64,000 nucleotides of DNA, from contig JBAMDO010000082.1 of assembly GCA_037074765.1 (NCBI GenBank), forward strand, positions 1 through 64,000. The letters run 5' to 3'. The position numbers and the translations under genes were made by a program. Positions 1 through 11,238 of this stretch are shown here, piece after piece. Numbering within the stretch: position 1 is the first letter of the stretch; the number at the start of each line of letters is the position of its first letter. This DNA is from Mansonella perstans. Its lineage: Eukaryota > Nematoda > Chromadorea > Rhabditida > Onchocercidae. The notes under the pieces are model-generated. The model saw nothing but the letters and a program-made list of their open reading frames with translations, was not told the DNA's origin and searched no databases.

Positions 1-246
1 AAACGAAAAAAAAATAATAATAACAATTATGGAGTGAAAATCAATAATAATGATAATAATGTTGATGACAACAATGATGGTAGGAATACTGGTGATAATA
101 ACGATAATAACAAAGACATCTGTTGAAACATTTTTAAATGAAAGTGTAAAATTAAATTTCTTAAAAGAAGAATAATTCAATGAGTTTTTTGGCAATTTAA
201 AAATTTTTATCCGATGTTCTTGTCAATATATTATCAACTTTTCAAC

Positions 247-327
247 TTCTTACACAATTTATAATCAGCTGTTAGCTTGGCTGTTTTCAATTTCTTACAC
301 AATTCATAATCTGCTTTAGCTTGGCTC
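247..327. repeat. Two-copy tandem duplication, about 36 bp unit
   Basis: TTCTTACACAATTTATAATC and its near copy TTCTTACACAATTCATAATC each run on to TAGCTTGGCT. It lies inside the intron downstream of the APMAP-like exon 453-568. The same TAGCTTGGCT ending recurs in the separate duplication at 799-890. Confidence 0.75.
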
Positions 328-452
328 TTCTTTCAATTTTTTTTTTAAAAAAAAAGGTATTGATGATAATTTTAAAGAAGAATGAACAATTGGACTGAAA
401 AAATATTTCTGCTGGATAACCATAATGAAATAATACTTCAAAAAACACTAAC

Positions 453-1009
453 CATTATCAACTACAATTGATTCCGGGCCAAATATTTGATGGTCCAGAA
501 GATAGTCTGCTTTTGTTAATATACTATTCACTGCTAAAATACCTTCTAGCTTTGGTGGTTTTGGCCAGCTAAAATAATTTGTTTAAAAAAAGCACTAACA
601 AGGATATTAGGAGATACTTTTTAAATCAAAATTTTAGTATGCTGTAAGTTTTACTATGGTTTACTCTTTATCAGCTAAAATTGATTCAAATTTTTTCTGA
701 AATTGAATTATGATTTTCTCATTGTAAAGAGTGAGCTATAAATTGAAGGTCTATAACATGAATACAATGTACTTTTAGTTTCAGGACTAAGGAACATACT
801 TTTTTGAAATATCACTACACAGTCCTTAACTTGCTAGCTTGGCTCTTTTTTGAAATATCATTACACAGTCCTTAACTTGCTAGCATGGCTCTTTTTTTTT
901 ACGAAAATTTCAAACTTACTTATAGCGTTCACAATGAAATACTGATGAAGGTATCACAGTGAATCCGATAATGGCAATAACAGCGACCAAAAAAGCCAAA
1001 ATGAAATGC
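453..1009 (-). CDS. APMAP/strictosidine synthase-like membrane protein, N-terminal part (partial)
   Basis: Two exons are visible, 920-1009 and 453-568, and the gene runs off the left edge. The first starts after a T-rich acceptor ending CCTCGCCAG and encodes one hydrophobic helix (core ILAFLVAVIAIIGFTVI), ending at a strong donor, TATAA|GTAAGT. The second joins in phase (2+1 bases) and reads WPKPPKLEG, then LLDHQIFGPESIVVDN, ending at a G|GTTAGT donor. A single N-terminal anchor, a proline-rich linker and the ...NQxxGPESI motif match the start of APMAP-type proteins, type II membrane proteins with a six-bladed beta-propeller related to strictosidine synthase and paraoxonase. The propeller blades are outside the window, so catalytic competence cannot be judged. 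The TM exon has no ATG and must follow an upstream exon to the right ending in phase 2, which I could not place. Family call is from about 70 residues; function is inferred. Confidence 0.62.
799..890. repeat. Two-copy tandem duplication, 46 bp unit
   Basis: The units 799-844 and 845-890 are directly adjacent and differ at about two positions. Both contain ACACAGTCCTTAACTTGCTA. The array lies in the intron between exons 920-1009 and 453-568, 30 bp from the donor of the TM exon. Confidence 0.85.
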
Positions 1010-1581
1010 CTGGCGAGGAAAAAAATTGTAATAAATTATAATATTTTAATTGTGTTAATGATAACTAAGCTTTAATTATGATAATGATAGCCAAACAAAT
1101 AGTGAAAAGCTCAATGGTAAGTAATCACTTCATTAATTGCTGAACTTTTTAAATGGGATCGTTGTAGCATTTGTAAATTCGACTGGATCTACTGGTAGTA
1201 GCTGGGACAAATGGCGAGTGACAGTGATTCGTTCTGTCATTTTTTCATCCATTTTCAAATGCTATTAATCTAATAGAATAATGCGGTTGCCTTTATCAGT
1301 TCATTCCTTCAATCATTTTTTTTTTGGCTTTATCTTTGCTTAGGAAAGAAAAAGATAGAAGAAAGATCTTCTGAAGGATAGAATCCTTCTGAAAAGGTTC
1401 TATTTCTAACTTGATTCTTATTATAAATAAGAAAGAGATAGGCTACCTAACACGAAGTCTTTTTTTTCAAGTTCAAGAAGATTTAAAAGATTGTTGCAAA
1501 TTAAACAAATTTTCCTGCTTTTTTCTTATCCTTTACATATCAAAAGGATGCTTTCGGAAGGATCACTCAGAAAAAATAAAA

Positions 1582-1650
1582 AGCAAATAAACAAAAAACA
1601 AACAAACAAACAAACAAAAAAACAAACAAATAAACAAAAAATAAACAAAC
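1582..1650. repeat. (CAAA)n-type microsatellite
   Basis: An imperfect run of CAAA/TAAA units such as AAACAAACAAACAAACAAAC. It has no reading frame of interest. Confidence 0.9.
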
Positions 1651-1959
1651 CTTTTCATTTCAAATGAATTTTGAAAAAGATGCGTAAAGGCTGAAGAGGT
1701 GTGGTCAAATTTTTTGATCTGTAATTAATTAGAAAAACAATAAATTCTTTCATTAATTAGCGATAACAATAAAGATTTAATGGACGGAAGCGTTCCACCA
1801 GTAAAAGTTTGATAATTTTTTCAACAGATAAATCGTGCGAGAAAATTCTACAGCAATTATTCATCTAGAAATCATTTCAGCATATTCTCAACGAAATTCT
1901 ACATGTTAGATAAACCTTTACCAGGATTATCCATGATATGAAGCTTCCAAAATATTAAT

Positions 1960-2078
1960 AAGATGAGGTTTGGAACACGATATATTAATTCTCCAGGATT
2001 TAGCACCACGATGCTTCATATCACTGTATTCAGTCGAGTAGAAGTACAACAAGATGAGGTTTGGAACATGATATATTA
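1960..2078. repeat. Spaced direct repeat, 28 bp, 27/28 identical
   Basis: AAGATGAGGTTTGGAACACG followed by ATATATTA at 1960-1987 recurs at 2051-2078 with one substitution. A 10-bp inverted pair (GATATGAAGC at 1935, GCTTCATATC at 2012) lies around and within it. Confidence 0.85.
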
Positions 2079-2864
2079 AAAGAATAAAGGATGGTTGAAT
2101 TGATTTTATCTCTATAAAACTTTTCTGTGTATCCATGGCTTAAAAAGGGAGAAGATCTATGGATCTATCGAAACTATCGGTCAGATCACCCTGAGATCAT
2201 TAGTCAGATCATCGTCACATAGTGTTGTTATAACAATGAATAGCAAATATACCAACAAACCTAAACAAATTGGTGGTAGTGAAATTAATGTTAGTTTAAT
2301 TTGACCGAAAACTTTCCAATTGCATGCTCTTTTGAACTGAATAAATTATTCAATTCAATTATCAAAAACTGAAATTCATAAAATAGAGATTTAAATGAAT
2401 AAAAAAGAATTTAAGAAATTCGATTAGAAGAATGTTAAACAATTTACGACTTATTAGAATGATAATATTCAAATAATATTCATGATCATATCTCATCACG
2501 GATAACTAGAATGAAAAATATGAAAAACAGACATGTGACACAGTGACACAATAGAGAGAGGTAAGTGGAGACTGAGAGAAAAAAAGAAAGAAATTTAAAT
2601 TAATTATGAACAAAAACAAATGGTAGAAAAAAAGAAAGTGAAACATATTCCTGCTTTCTTTTTTAAATAGTTTTTTTTGCATGAATTGAATTTGTTGATA
2701 TGTTCGAAATATGCAACGAAATAGTTTTCAACTAAAAATGAAAAATGAAAGAAGGGAAAAAAAGAAACGTATGACGTACGTGAATATATTATTAAAAATA
2801 TCATTTATGTTACGTTCAGTCAGAAGAAGACTTATGGCTTGCAATTTTAAACGAATGAAATGAA

Positions 2865-2926
2865 TATAATATTATAATAATAATAATAATATTTAATAAT
2901 AATAATAATAATAATAATAGCAATAT

Positions 2927-3016
<90 letters not shown>

Positions 3017-3025
3017 TATAATAAT
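2865..3025. repeat. (AAT)n microsatellite
   Basis: About 160 bp of nearly perfect AAT units, interrupted by short ATTT and GC-containing variants. It is followed at about 3069-3104 by several GTTCACA/GGTTCAC heptamer units and at 3147-3190 by a GA-rich stretch. Confidence 0.95.
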
Positions 3026-3566
3026 TAAAAAAAGTTTTGTTGCAGTAGAAAAACTAAAAAAATATCAACGGTTCACAGTTCACAGTTCACGGTTCACGGT
3101 TCATGTATCGATATGGTGGAAAAAGGATGGAACGGAAAGAAGTATAAGGGAGAGAGAGAGGAGAGAGAGAAAGAGAGAGAAAAGAAAAAAAGGGGCAAGA
3201 GAAGGAATGATAAATCTAACCAAAAATATGTACTGTAAATCGAAATTTCAAAGGAACAGTCAAATAATATAGCAAATAAACTGTATTGTTATTATTATTG
3301 TAATTATTACTGTTATAATTATTAATAATTAAAATAATATAGAAATAAGTACATAACTGAAATAATATAAAATATTTCGGTGAAACAGCCGTATCATCGT
3401 GTTTTCATTATAAATTATCCAGAATTTATTGCTACTACTAATAATCCAATAATAATTCAAATTTACCCAAAGTCCAACAATAATTCAAATTTAGCCGAAT
3501 AGCAAAGTTCTGATTTACTTCCCTTATTTTCAATCGCACGGAGAGGAATGTCCTTGTTGCACAGAT

Positions 3567-3720
3567 TACGAATCAAGTATGTTATAGGAATAAGTAATGA
3601 GATTTACGAATCAGATATATTATATCAATAAGTAATGAGAATTACGAATCAGGTATGTTATACGAACAAATAATGAGAATCACTACGAATCAGGTATGTA
3701 ATAACAATAAGTGATGAGAA
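3567..3720. repeat. Tandem repeat, about 43 bp unit, four copies
   Basis: Each unit contains TACGAATCAGGTATGTTATA or a variant, then AATAAGTAATGAGA. Copies diverge by roughly 10-20 percent. Intergenic. Confidence 0.85.
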
Positions 3721-4790
3721 TTATCCAAGGAAATACTTGGAATTTCCGCTGCTTGAGATTTGCTGAACTTTTAAATATCCCGAAAAAAACAGCGAGCCAT
3801 ACAAATGATAATCGATGATGGAATATGTTAGCTTTAATTAGCTAATTAATAATTTTCAAGTTATCAATGTGAACTAGAGTAACAGGCAAGATTGTTTGAT
3901 TATATGCTAATTTTAAAATGGCGATCATGATCGCATCGTGATGATTATTACGATGATTATTACGAGATATTATGATGATTATTACATGAGATATGGTAAT
4001 TTTAAAATGGTGCTAATTATCAAATCTTAATTTGCATGGCTCTAATTGAAGATGATTCGTAGTTTTCATGAAATTGGATACGATCGTATCGTGATTATTT
4101 CAAGATATGATAATAGTAGTTTTCTATACGCAAACTTGTACAAATATCGTATAACGCAGCTTTGAGATGGCAATAAATAACAATATTTCTTGAAAAAAAA
4201 AAAAAAAAGAACGAATGCTATACAGTGCACGACTGCATAGTACATAACTAGCATTTCTTCCAATTCGTATGGAAGAAAAAGTTTATTATTTTGTGAAATT
4301 TTCGCGGGACGTTTGTTAATTCTGAAATATTTTGCTACAAAGCAGAAAGAGAAAAAAAAGCAAAAAAGAAGAAACAAAAAAGAAATTCATAGAAAAAAGC
4401 TTTTAAGAAATCAATTGTAGAAATAATTATTAGCCTTTAAGAAATTAATTATTGGCCTAACGAAAAATTTATAAAACTGAAATTTTTCTAAAAATTTTTT
4501 TCAAAATCTTCCACATTATACTAAAATCACACTTTGACACCACCGAAAAACGAAAGAGGTGTTCTATTACGATACAGATGCACTGAAATGTTGCAGCCAG
4601 TTCGATTTCGCTAGTCCGTTTCTTGTGTGGTCGTAGTAGGTTAAAGTTTTCCTTCATTGAAAAATGATTTTATAAAATACATATTGCTTACGAATACGAA
4701 TAAAAAAAATCACTTAATAATGAAATGCGATTAGTCAGCCAATCAATCAATAGCGATCGATACAATTTGCCGTTTACGAAAGCTTTTCAA

Positions 4791-4805
4791 TATTCCTTTT
4801 TGAAG
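4791..4805 (+). promoter_or_regulatory. Candidate trans-splice acceptor of the THAP gene
   Basis: TATTCCTTTTTGAAG ends in AG six bases before the ATG at 4812. A pyrimidine-rich acceptor just ahead of a start codon is what spliced-leader trans-splicing uses in nematodes. It supports the start at 4812 over the in-frame ATG at 4725. The A before the last G is preceded by purines, so the match to TTTTCAG is imperfect. Confidence 0.4.
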
Positions 4806-4811
4806 AAGTCA

Positions 4812-7332
4812 ATGGAAAAGTGTGTTTTCTGCGGTTGGTATCGTCGTACCAATGGTCCAGCATTGAGATTTTATGGAATTCCACGTGAACCAGGCTTGAA
4901 ACGTGTAAAATGGTTATGTGCTATTGGTGATCGAGAATTATCACCCAAAGATAAGGTTTGTTCAGTTTCTGATAATATCATTTTATTTTAGCAATTTGAT
5001 TTCTTAAATGGTGAACCTATTCGTGTGAGAAATTCTAGGCTTCCTTTTTAGAATTCAAAAACAATGTGCACTTGTGCATTTCTAGAAGGATTTGGGATTT
5101 TGGCCTCATAGTTAGTTTAACCTTATGTTTAGGTCTAACTCTAAGCTAAAAACCATGACCAAGAAATGTTACTTGATATGTAGCAGTAGATTTCAGGCCA
5201 GTTTTAACTTTATGAGATTTTGGTCCAGTTTAACTTTATGCTTAGGTCTAACTTTAAGCTAAAAACTATGACTGAAAAATCTTACATGATATGTAGCAGC
5301 AGTAGTATTCATGTTATTTTAGGTAATATTAGTCACTTGTGTTCATCTACTCGAGGCGTTAAATTATTTTCATGACTAAAAAGTGATAAATAGACTGCGA
5401 ATGTTTTCTGAAGCTTTTTACTAGTCACAATTTGATTGTCACCACTTGGTGATCTTTGGTAGTATAAAAACTGAAATTTCATTGGAACTTTTAAAAAAAA
5501 TGTAAATTAACTAGAATCATGCTCACAAAATATTATAAGATGTGCTTGCTAAAATTTGATTTTTAGAATAAAACTTAATATCGTTTCAAGCTAGAATTAA
5601 TATCGGTCATTTTTCGTTAGATAATTAATAGTATCGATCATATTTCATAATTGGATAATTAATGCTTTTCTTTAAAAGCTTATCATTATTGACACTGTTT
5701 ATTCAAACGCATATTTTGCTCGTTTTTTTTTTCTTTAATGTCAACTTAATAATATTATTTTTTGTTAGTTTGTATCAGTTGATTTAATTTACAGGTGTGC
5801 AGTGTGCATTTTCGACAAGGTCGACCTTCCAATGATCCATCACATGAAGATTTTGCTCCACATTTATTCTTGCAGCGTTTGATATCACAACCTCTTGCTA
5901 AGACACTAACATATCTCGAAAGTCTTGCTAATGATGATGATTTCGATGAAATGGTACGGTATTTTGAACTTATTCTCTTGTACCGTTTTTTTCTGTTGCT
6001 TTAGTCCAGTTAGTTCTATGCTGCTTCATGAAATTACATTACTTCCACTTAGAGAACGACATATGTTATTTTTCACGTACTTATTGCTTATAATAATACC
6101 TTTTCTTCCGGTAAAAGATGCTTCACGATTGCTGCAGTTCATTCACTTCTGAATGAACTATGACCCTTTATATGGTAGTAATTTGCTTCACTAATAGTGC
6201 CATCAGTAAAAATATGAACACGTTTGCTTGGAATTCAAAAAGTGCAAAATTGAATAATTAAATTACGATTTTATAGCCCTCTGTATCACGACCAGAGCAG
6301 TGTGAACGTTTACATGCATGTAAGCCATCAATTTTGCGGAAACGACGAAAGATCACATCGTCACCAGATGAACCTAAGTTAATGTTTTTTTCCTAATTTT
6401 AATTAAACGAGGTCCTAAATAGTTCTATTATTTGTGTATTGTCAAAAGCATATTGTAATGGTGTTAGGCTCCAGTCGGATATGGCTTACTTGCCTGGAAG
6501 AAAAATACGAAAACTCATCTGATCATGAACTCACTTGATTTCTTTATAGAGAACCGATCAAAGTACTAGCGAAAATGCACAAGATTGTTCGTCAGAAAAA
6601 ACTTCTGTATCGGAGAGCCAAGAAGTGATGGATAGAAGGCCATCATCAAAAGATGATATGCCAAGTGTTGTGATGTTCACAAATCCTATAACTGGTACCA
6701 AAAAACGCATGAAACTGCAACATTTACCTCGAGCATTTGTAGAAGCAGTGGGTATTAAGCCTGGTCAAACAATGATTATTAAACGTCGGATACGAGTGGC
6801 TAAATCAACACGAAATGAGGTAAAGCAATGCAATCAATTACTGCTACATAAGCTAAATTAATACTTGCATATGTTTACATTTACGCGTTAAAGTGATTAA
6901 TTAATTTCATAGGCAAAATTTATTTTATAGCTGGCAGTTTTTATTGATAACAAATCCTGAGTTTCAGGACGTTTAAGCAAAAGGTAAATAAGTTCCATGG
7001 GGACTGAGTAGGACTGAATAGGACTGAGTTTGTTACTGGCTACATAAGTTAAATTAAATACTTGCATATGTTTACATTTACGTTACACAGTGATTAATTA
7101 ATTTCATGGGCAAAATTTATTTTATAACTGGCAGTTTTTATTAGTAACAAATCCTGAGTGGACATTTCAGACAAAAGATAAGTTCCATGGGAACTGAGTA
7201 GAAATCACTGAGAAACATTAAAAAAACACCTGAACATGCTTTTTTTCCCAGATAGAACGATCTGATGACACCATGGAAAATGTGCTGGAAAAAGAGGAAA
7301 ATCTTTTGGATAATGCAGCAAATGTGTGTTGA
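4812..7332 (+). CDS. THAP-type C2CH zinc-finger protein (five exons)
   Basis: Exons 4812-4955, 5795-5953, 6277-6377, 6552-6819 and 7252-7332 join in phase to 250 residues. Residues 4-53 carry the THAP zinc site C4-x2-C7 ... C50-x2-H53, with the expected IP after the first Cys pair, WLC, HF and a D-F-A-P-H-L-F version of the C-terminal AVPTIF box. This supports sequence-specific DNA binding in the nucleus. A basic run, RKRRK, near residue 125 could be a nuclear signal. The fourth exon encodes an acidic, Ser-rich linker and then a basic block (ITGTKKRMKLQ ... IIKRRIRVAK) that I do not recognise. The last exon gives a short acidic tail ending NAANVC. The finger sits at the N-terminus as usual if 4812 is the start; the in-frame ATG at 4725 would add 29 residues. 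The exon-4 acceptor is taken as the second AG of TATAGAG because only that keeps phase. Target genes are unknown. Confidence 0.85.
6843..7200. repeat. Tandem duplication inside THAP intron 4, about 165 bp units
   Basis: 6843-7010 and 7039-7200 align along their length, sharing GCTACATAAG, ACTTGCATATGTTTACATTT, GGCAAAATTTATTTTATA and AAGTTCCATGGG. They account for most of the intron between the fourth and fifth exons. The copies are about 90 percent identical. Confidence 0.88.
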
Positions 7333-7548
7333 AATTTACCACAAAAGTAATGAAGCACCTTTCTGTGGTACTGTATTCGATTGTACAATGAATTCTGCAA
7401 CGATTTCTTATCTGTTGAAACATTTTTGGATACTAAACAACTCTCATTATCCTGTCACCGAGCAGATTTGTAATGATTCACGGTCAACGGCATAAAAGAA
7501 GCCGTGAAGTGGAGTTCTTTGAAGTCGAGAAGACATATTTGCTTTTAT

Positions 7549-7650
7549 CGACTGCGATCTTTGAAACTACTATTTGTCTTTTTGATAATTGTGATCGATT
7601 GCGACCGACTGCGATCTTTGGAACTACTGTTTGTCTTTTCGATAACTGTA
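7549..7650. repeat. Two-copy 45 bp repeat in the THAP 3' untranslated region
   Basis: CGACTGCGATCTTTGAAACT at 7549 recurs at 7606 as CGACTGCGATCTTTGGAACT, and both continue through TTTGTCTTTTT/CGATAA. It lies between the stop at 7332 and the likely poly(A) signal. Confidence 0.8.
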
Positions 7651-7808
7651 TTAAATGAATTAGCGTGTTAATTGTCATCAGAAAATTTACATCATCCTTC
7701 ATAGTATTTATTTCCAAATTCATGTCTTAAAAAGAGTTTTTAGGTTTTGTTGAAAACCATTAAAGACTGTCATATTCCAATTTCATAATAATCTTTAATT
7801 GAATATGC

Positions 7809-7814
7809 AATAAA
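7809..7814 (+). terminator. Candidate poly(A) signal of the THAP gene
   Basis: AATAAA about 480 bases after the stop codon, the first canonical hexamer I noted on the plus strand past the 3' repeat. The hexamer is common in AT-rich DNA, so the assignment is weak. Confidence 0.35.
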
Positions 7815-8387
7815 AAAATTTGACAAAAGAAAAGACAAAACACTGAAAGCAAAGTAAAGGAGAGGAAAAAATTAAATATTATTACTAATATTCGTATAAC
7901 CGTATAAAAAAAATTATTACTAATATTCATATAATTATTACTAACATATTGCTAATATTCGTATAATTATTACTAATATATTAGTAATATTCGTATATAC
8001 TGGTATAAATATTTGTATTAACCGTTTGTCCGGTCAAATCAAAAAATGTTACAGTACAGGAACCGAAATATATCAAATATAATAAAACCGAAAAATTAGA
8101 GGTATTAAGGATTCATGGGTCATGTTTCATTCTCCTTCTTTGTTGCCAGTATAAATAAACAGTAAGCTACAGTATCGCATTGATTATTTCTTCTTTTTGA
8201 AATCCATGTAATCATGCTCCATCATATGTACAGCAGTAAGTTTCCTTCGCTTTTTTTCTTGTTTTTCAGTTACGGTGAATAAGTGCTTCCAGCTAGATAT
8301 GATAATTAATATCGTACAACCTGGAAAAAAAAAAGTACTATGAATGATTGATGGAAAAATATACCGGAAAAAAAATACAAGAAATTA

Positions 8388-8444
8388 ATCAGTGATAGTT
8401 CGTAATTAATCAGTGACAATTCGTAATTTCGAACTATCACTGAT
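8388..8444. repeat. Inverted repeat: 15-bp perfect arms, 27-bp loop
   Basis: ATCAGTGATAGTTCG at 8388-8402 is the exact reverse complement of CGAACTATCACTGAT at 8430-8444. The loop holds a diverged direct copy of the left arm (ATCAGTGACAATTCG). It can form a hairpin; no RNA-gene context is visible. Confidence 0.85.
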
Positions 8445-8969
8445 GATTTGAAAAAGAACTATCCAAAGAAGACTATTTACTTAATTATCTCTTACCGACA
8501 GCAATAAGCAGGTAATATTTTTCATTTCAAACGAGAAACGAAAAATTTTGTAGTATATATGACAAATAATAATACATATTGAATTGTGCATGTGGATCGT
8601 TAAAATCTATGTTAGTTTAATGGAAAATTTTACAGTAGAATAGAACTACAGTATGACTAACCAGATAGAGCAATCTGTATGTACAGAGCAAATGATTTCT
8701 CCAGCAATTCCGTGTTGAAAATTTCGAAACAAATAAAGGCAACCGATGTTGCCGAACAGATTAGATGGAATATGTGAAGTGGAATACAATCGAAATAATA
8801 AATTACAAACAGACGTAGCAGTAGTAGTGACCAGTAGTGGACGAAGAATGATGCTGCAATCGATGTTACGTCTAAAAAAATTAATTAATTACTTTAAAAA
8901 ATCATTAGTTTGCCCAAAAAAAATAAACTTAAAGAAATAAGTTTTAAACTCTAACATATACGCAGCTTT

Positions 8970-9400
8970 TTTTTCGCTTTTACAGTAGCTACCGTACCAA
9001 GTGTATATCAAGTGTTAATATTACCATCATTCAATAACTAATCTGCTACAGTAATTAACCTGTTGCAGTAATCAACTTGTTACCACTAATTACTAATCTT
9101 ATCATTCGATAACATGTAGCAAGATTTGCTGGTATAAATTGTCAAAGATTATCAGTAAATTGAGGCAAACACTACAGCAAATAGTGGACACTACGGTGAA
9201 TGCCGCGGCAAATTTCCTTCCCCTTTACAATAATTACCGTATCAGATTTATATATATTGAATGTTAATATTATCATTTGATAACTAACCTCTTAAAGTTG
9301 TTTTATGACGCAGCAAAAGCTGCGAAAAAATTTTTGGTCGTGTACATTGCCAAAGATTACCAAAAAGTTGTAGTACGGTAAATGCTAACCAAGCACGAAT
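8970..9400. repeat. Degenerate tandem duplication, about 230-270 bp units
   Basis: Two stretches share, in the same order, CTTTTACAGTAGCTACCGTA / CTTTACAATAATTACCGTAT, GTTAATATTA(C/T)CAT, a GCAA(G/A)A block, TGCCAAAGATTACC-like sequence and ACGGTGAATGC / ACGGTAAATGC. They are heavily diverged and unit borders are uncertain. Confidence 0.6.
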
Positions 9401-10561
9401 AATATTTCGAATTTCCATCACTTCACTTACTGGACTGTTATCATTTTCTTTTCATAAATCAAATCCTTTCTTTTTTTCTTTTTCCTCTCAGGAAGATTAA
9501 TTATTTTTTTGATACTGTAAAATTTCTTCTTTCAAACTATCAGTTTCAATCTTTACTGATTACAAAAAAAGAATTGAAAATCACAAATTGAAACAATGAA
9601 AACTTTTTTTTGTCACATTGTTTTCAATAATGCTAAGGCAAAAACAGAATGATATTTGATAATGAAAAAGAAAAAAAATCATAATAATAATAACAATGTT
9701 AATTTACTTCTTATAGCAACAATTAAATCATTGTTTAAAAAAAATAATAAAATTTAATTTTCTATTCCTTCACTTAATGAAAGATAGATAAATAATAATT
9801 TTTAGTTACCATTTGTCAATTAGAAATTACCATAAAAATAAAAAAAATAATGAATAAATAATTTTTAGAGTCTTCTCTTCATAATTCAAATCATACGATA
9901 TTTATATTGTGCAATATTGCATTAATCTGTTAAGAATTATATCTTCATAAAGTTCACATGAAAGTTTACAAATTTACACAAATTAAATGAGTTAATCAAT
10001 CATACCATCCAATCATCGAAATCATTTGCAGTACACGAAGTTTCAATGTAATAGAAGAGAGAAACTCGTGAAAGACTAGAAAACAATAGAGGATAAATTC
10101 ATTGAAATGCTGCCAATTTGCGAATTTTCAAGAAGATAAAAAAGAAATCAGATATCAGAAATACATAACTGTTCATCTATCCATTCACCACAATCAATGC
10201 AAAGTGGAAAGCAACAAACAAGAGCAATATGTAGAATATAAATTTGCGCAAACAATCCTCAAAATATAACCCAAGAAAACAAAAAAGATCCGAAATGAAG
10301 CGTAGAAAATCGAAATTGAAAATACTGGATTATTAATGACAATTTCATAAATGATAAGACAAATCAAATCACAATGAGTATCATTATTTAACATAAAAAT
10401 TTGAAATCTAACTCATCCTATTTTACTGTACCTGCATAAGTTCGAATGATGGATAATGCTGTAACTCTTTGCTATCGCTTTTATAAAATTTAATTTCCAT
10501 ACTAATATAGTATCATAACAGAACAAGCCAAGACAAAGCTATGGAATCGGGTAATGTTATA

Positions 10562-10803
10562 AACTCTCATTAAAACTATCCCCAACTCACTAAAACTGTT
10601 CCCAACTCATTAAACTGTTCCCAACTCATTAAAACTGTCCCCAACTCATTAAAACTGTTTCCAACTCAATAAAACTGTTCCCAACTCATTAAAACTGTTC
10701 CCAACTCATTAAAACTGTTCCTAACTCATTAAAACTGTTCCCAACTCATTAAAACTGTCCCCAACTCATTAAAACTGTCCCCAACTCATTAAAACTGTTC
10801 CCA
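10562..10803. repeat. 20-bp minisatellite, about 12 copies
   Basis: The consensus unit is AACTCATTAAAACTGTTCCC. Twelve units can be counted, one of 19 bp, with substitutions mostly at the T/C positions of TTCCC. It lies about 430 bp past the PSME4 stop codon, just beyond its candidate poly(A) signal. Confidence 0.93.
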
Positions 10804-10945
10804 ATAGCAGCATTTAAAAATGAATTTTAAAATTCCCTACTAATCAAAATCAATACCTCTAAATATCCCGAAATTACATATCTAACTTGTGCTTGTGCCT
10901 CTATCATCCAGATTGAAATATATGATGAAGAAAAACCGACACACA

Positions 10946-10994
10946 TAGAGAGAGAGGGAAAGAGGGAAAGAGAGGGAGAGAGAGAGAGAGAGAG
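10946..10994. repeat. (GA)n microsatellite
   Basis: A purine run of GA and GGGAAA units. On the PSME4 coding strand it is a (CT)n tract about 245-290 bases after the stop codon. Confidence 0.9.
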
Positions 10995-10995
10995 T

Positions 10996-11001
10996 TTTAT
11001 T
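10996..11001 (-). terminator. Candidate poly(A) signal of PSME4
   Basis: TTTATT on the plus strand reads AATAAA on the coding strand, about 238 bases past the stop codon and immediately before the (CT)n tract. Position is plausible; the hexamer alone is weak evidence. Confidence 0.4.
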
Positions 11002-11238
11002 ATACTAAACGACACGTAAAGCAAAGGAATGAGCTTTAAAAAATGACTGCAAGCATAAAATGAATTTAAAATGATAATGCAGTCTGAAATGATCCTTGGG
11101 ATAGTTTCATATTAAGGCTTATTGTTATAATAAAAGAAATTATTCACAATGAGATTTCAAATTTTCAAACAGCTAAGTGAACAATAGGCAAAGTTCTAAG
11201 CATTTCTTGAAAGTTATATCATGACATAACTTTTGACC

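Larger units (their letters stand above)
1010..4724. other. Intergenic/5' region between the divergent APMAP-like and THAP genes
   Basis: No convincing exon was recognised. The region should hold the missing start exon of the APMAP-like gene and the promoters of both divergent genes, but no promoter motif can be defended by eye. A short minus-strand ATG reading frame at about 1150-1255 (start MDEKMTERITV) has only a poor phase-2 donor and is not called. The rest is AT-rich, with the microsatellites and short duplications listed separately. Confidence 0.6.
7815..10995. other. Intergenic spacer between convergent THAP and PSME4 genes
   Basis: No gene recognised. The longest plus-strand frame, 8746-8940, has no family resemblance and no good splice sites. 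The spacer is dominated by repeats: TACTAATATTCGTATAA units at about 7881-7996, a hairpin at 8388-8444, a degenerate duplication at about 8970-9400, a 20-bp minisatellite at 10562-10803 and a GA run at 10946-10994. Confidence 0.7.

Noticed and set aside
1150..1255. Minus-strand ATG frame MDEKMTERITV as start exon of the APMAP-like gene
   Set aside because: The only donor in the required phase is TT|GTCCCA, which is poor. It stays a possibility needing transcript data.
8217..8340. Possible two-exon mini-gene with an intron of under 40 bases ending TTGTTTTTCAG
   Set aside because: The intron would be too short and the peptide (about 30 residues) is unlike anything known.
8746..8940. 64-codon plus-strand frame beginning MLPNRLDGICEVEY
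   Set aside because: No family resemblance, no clear splice sites or partner exons, in a repeat-rich spacer. It may be chance.
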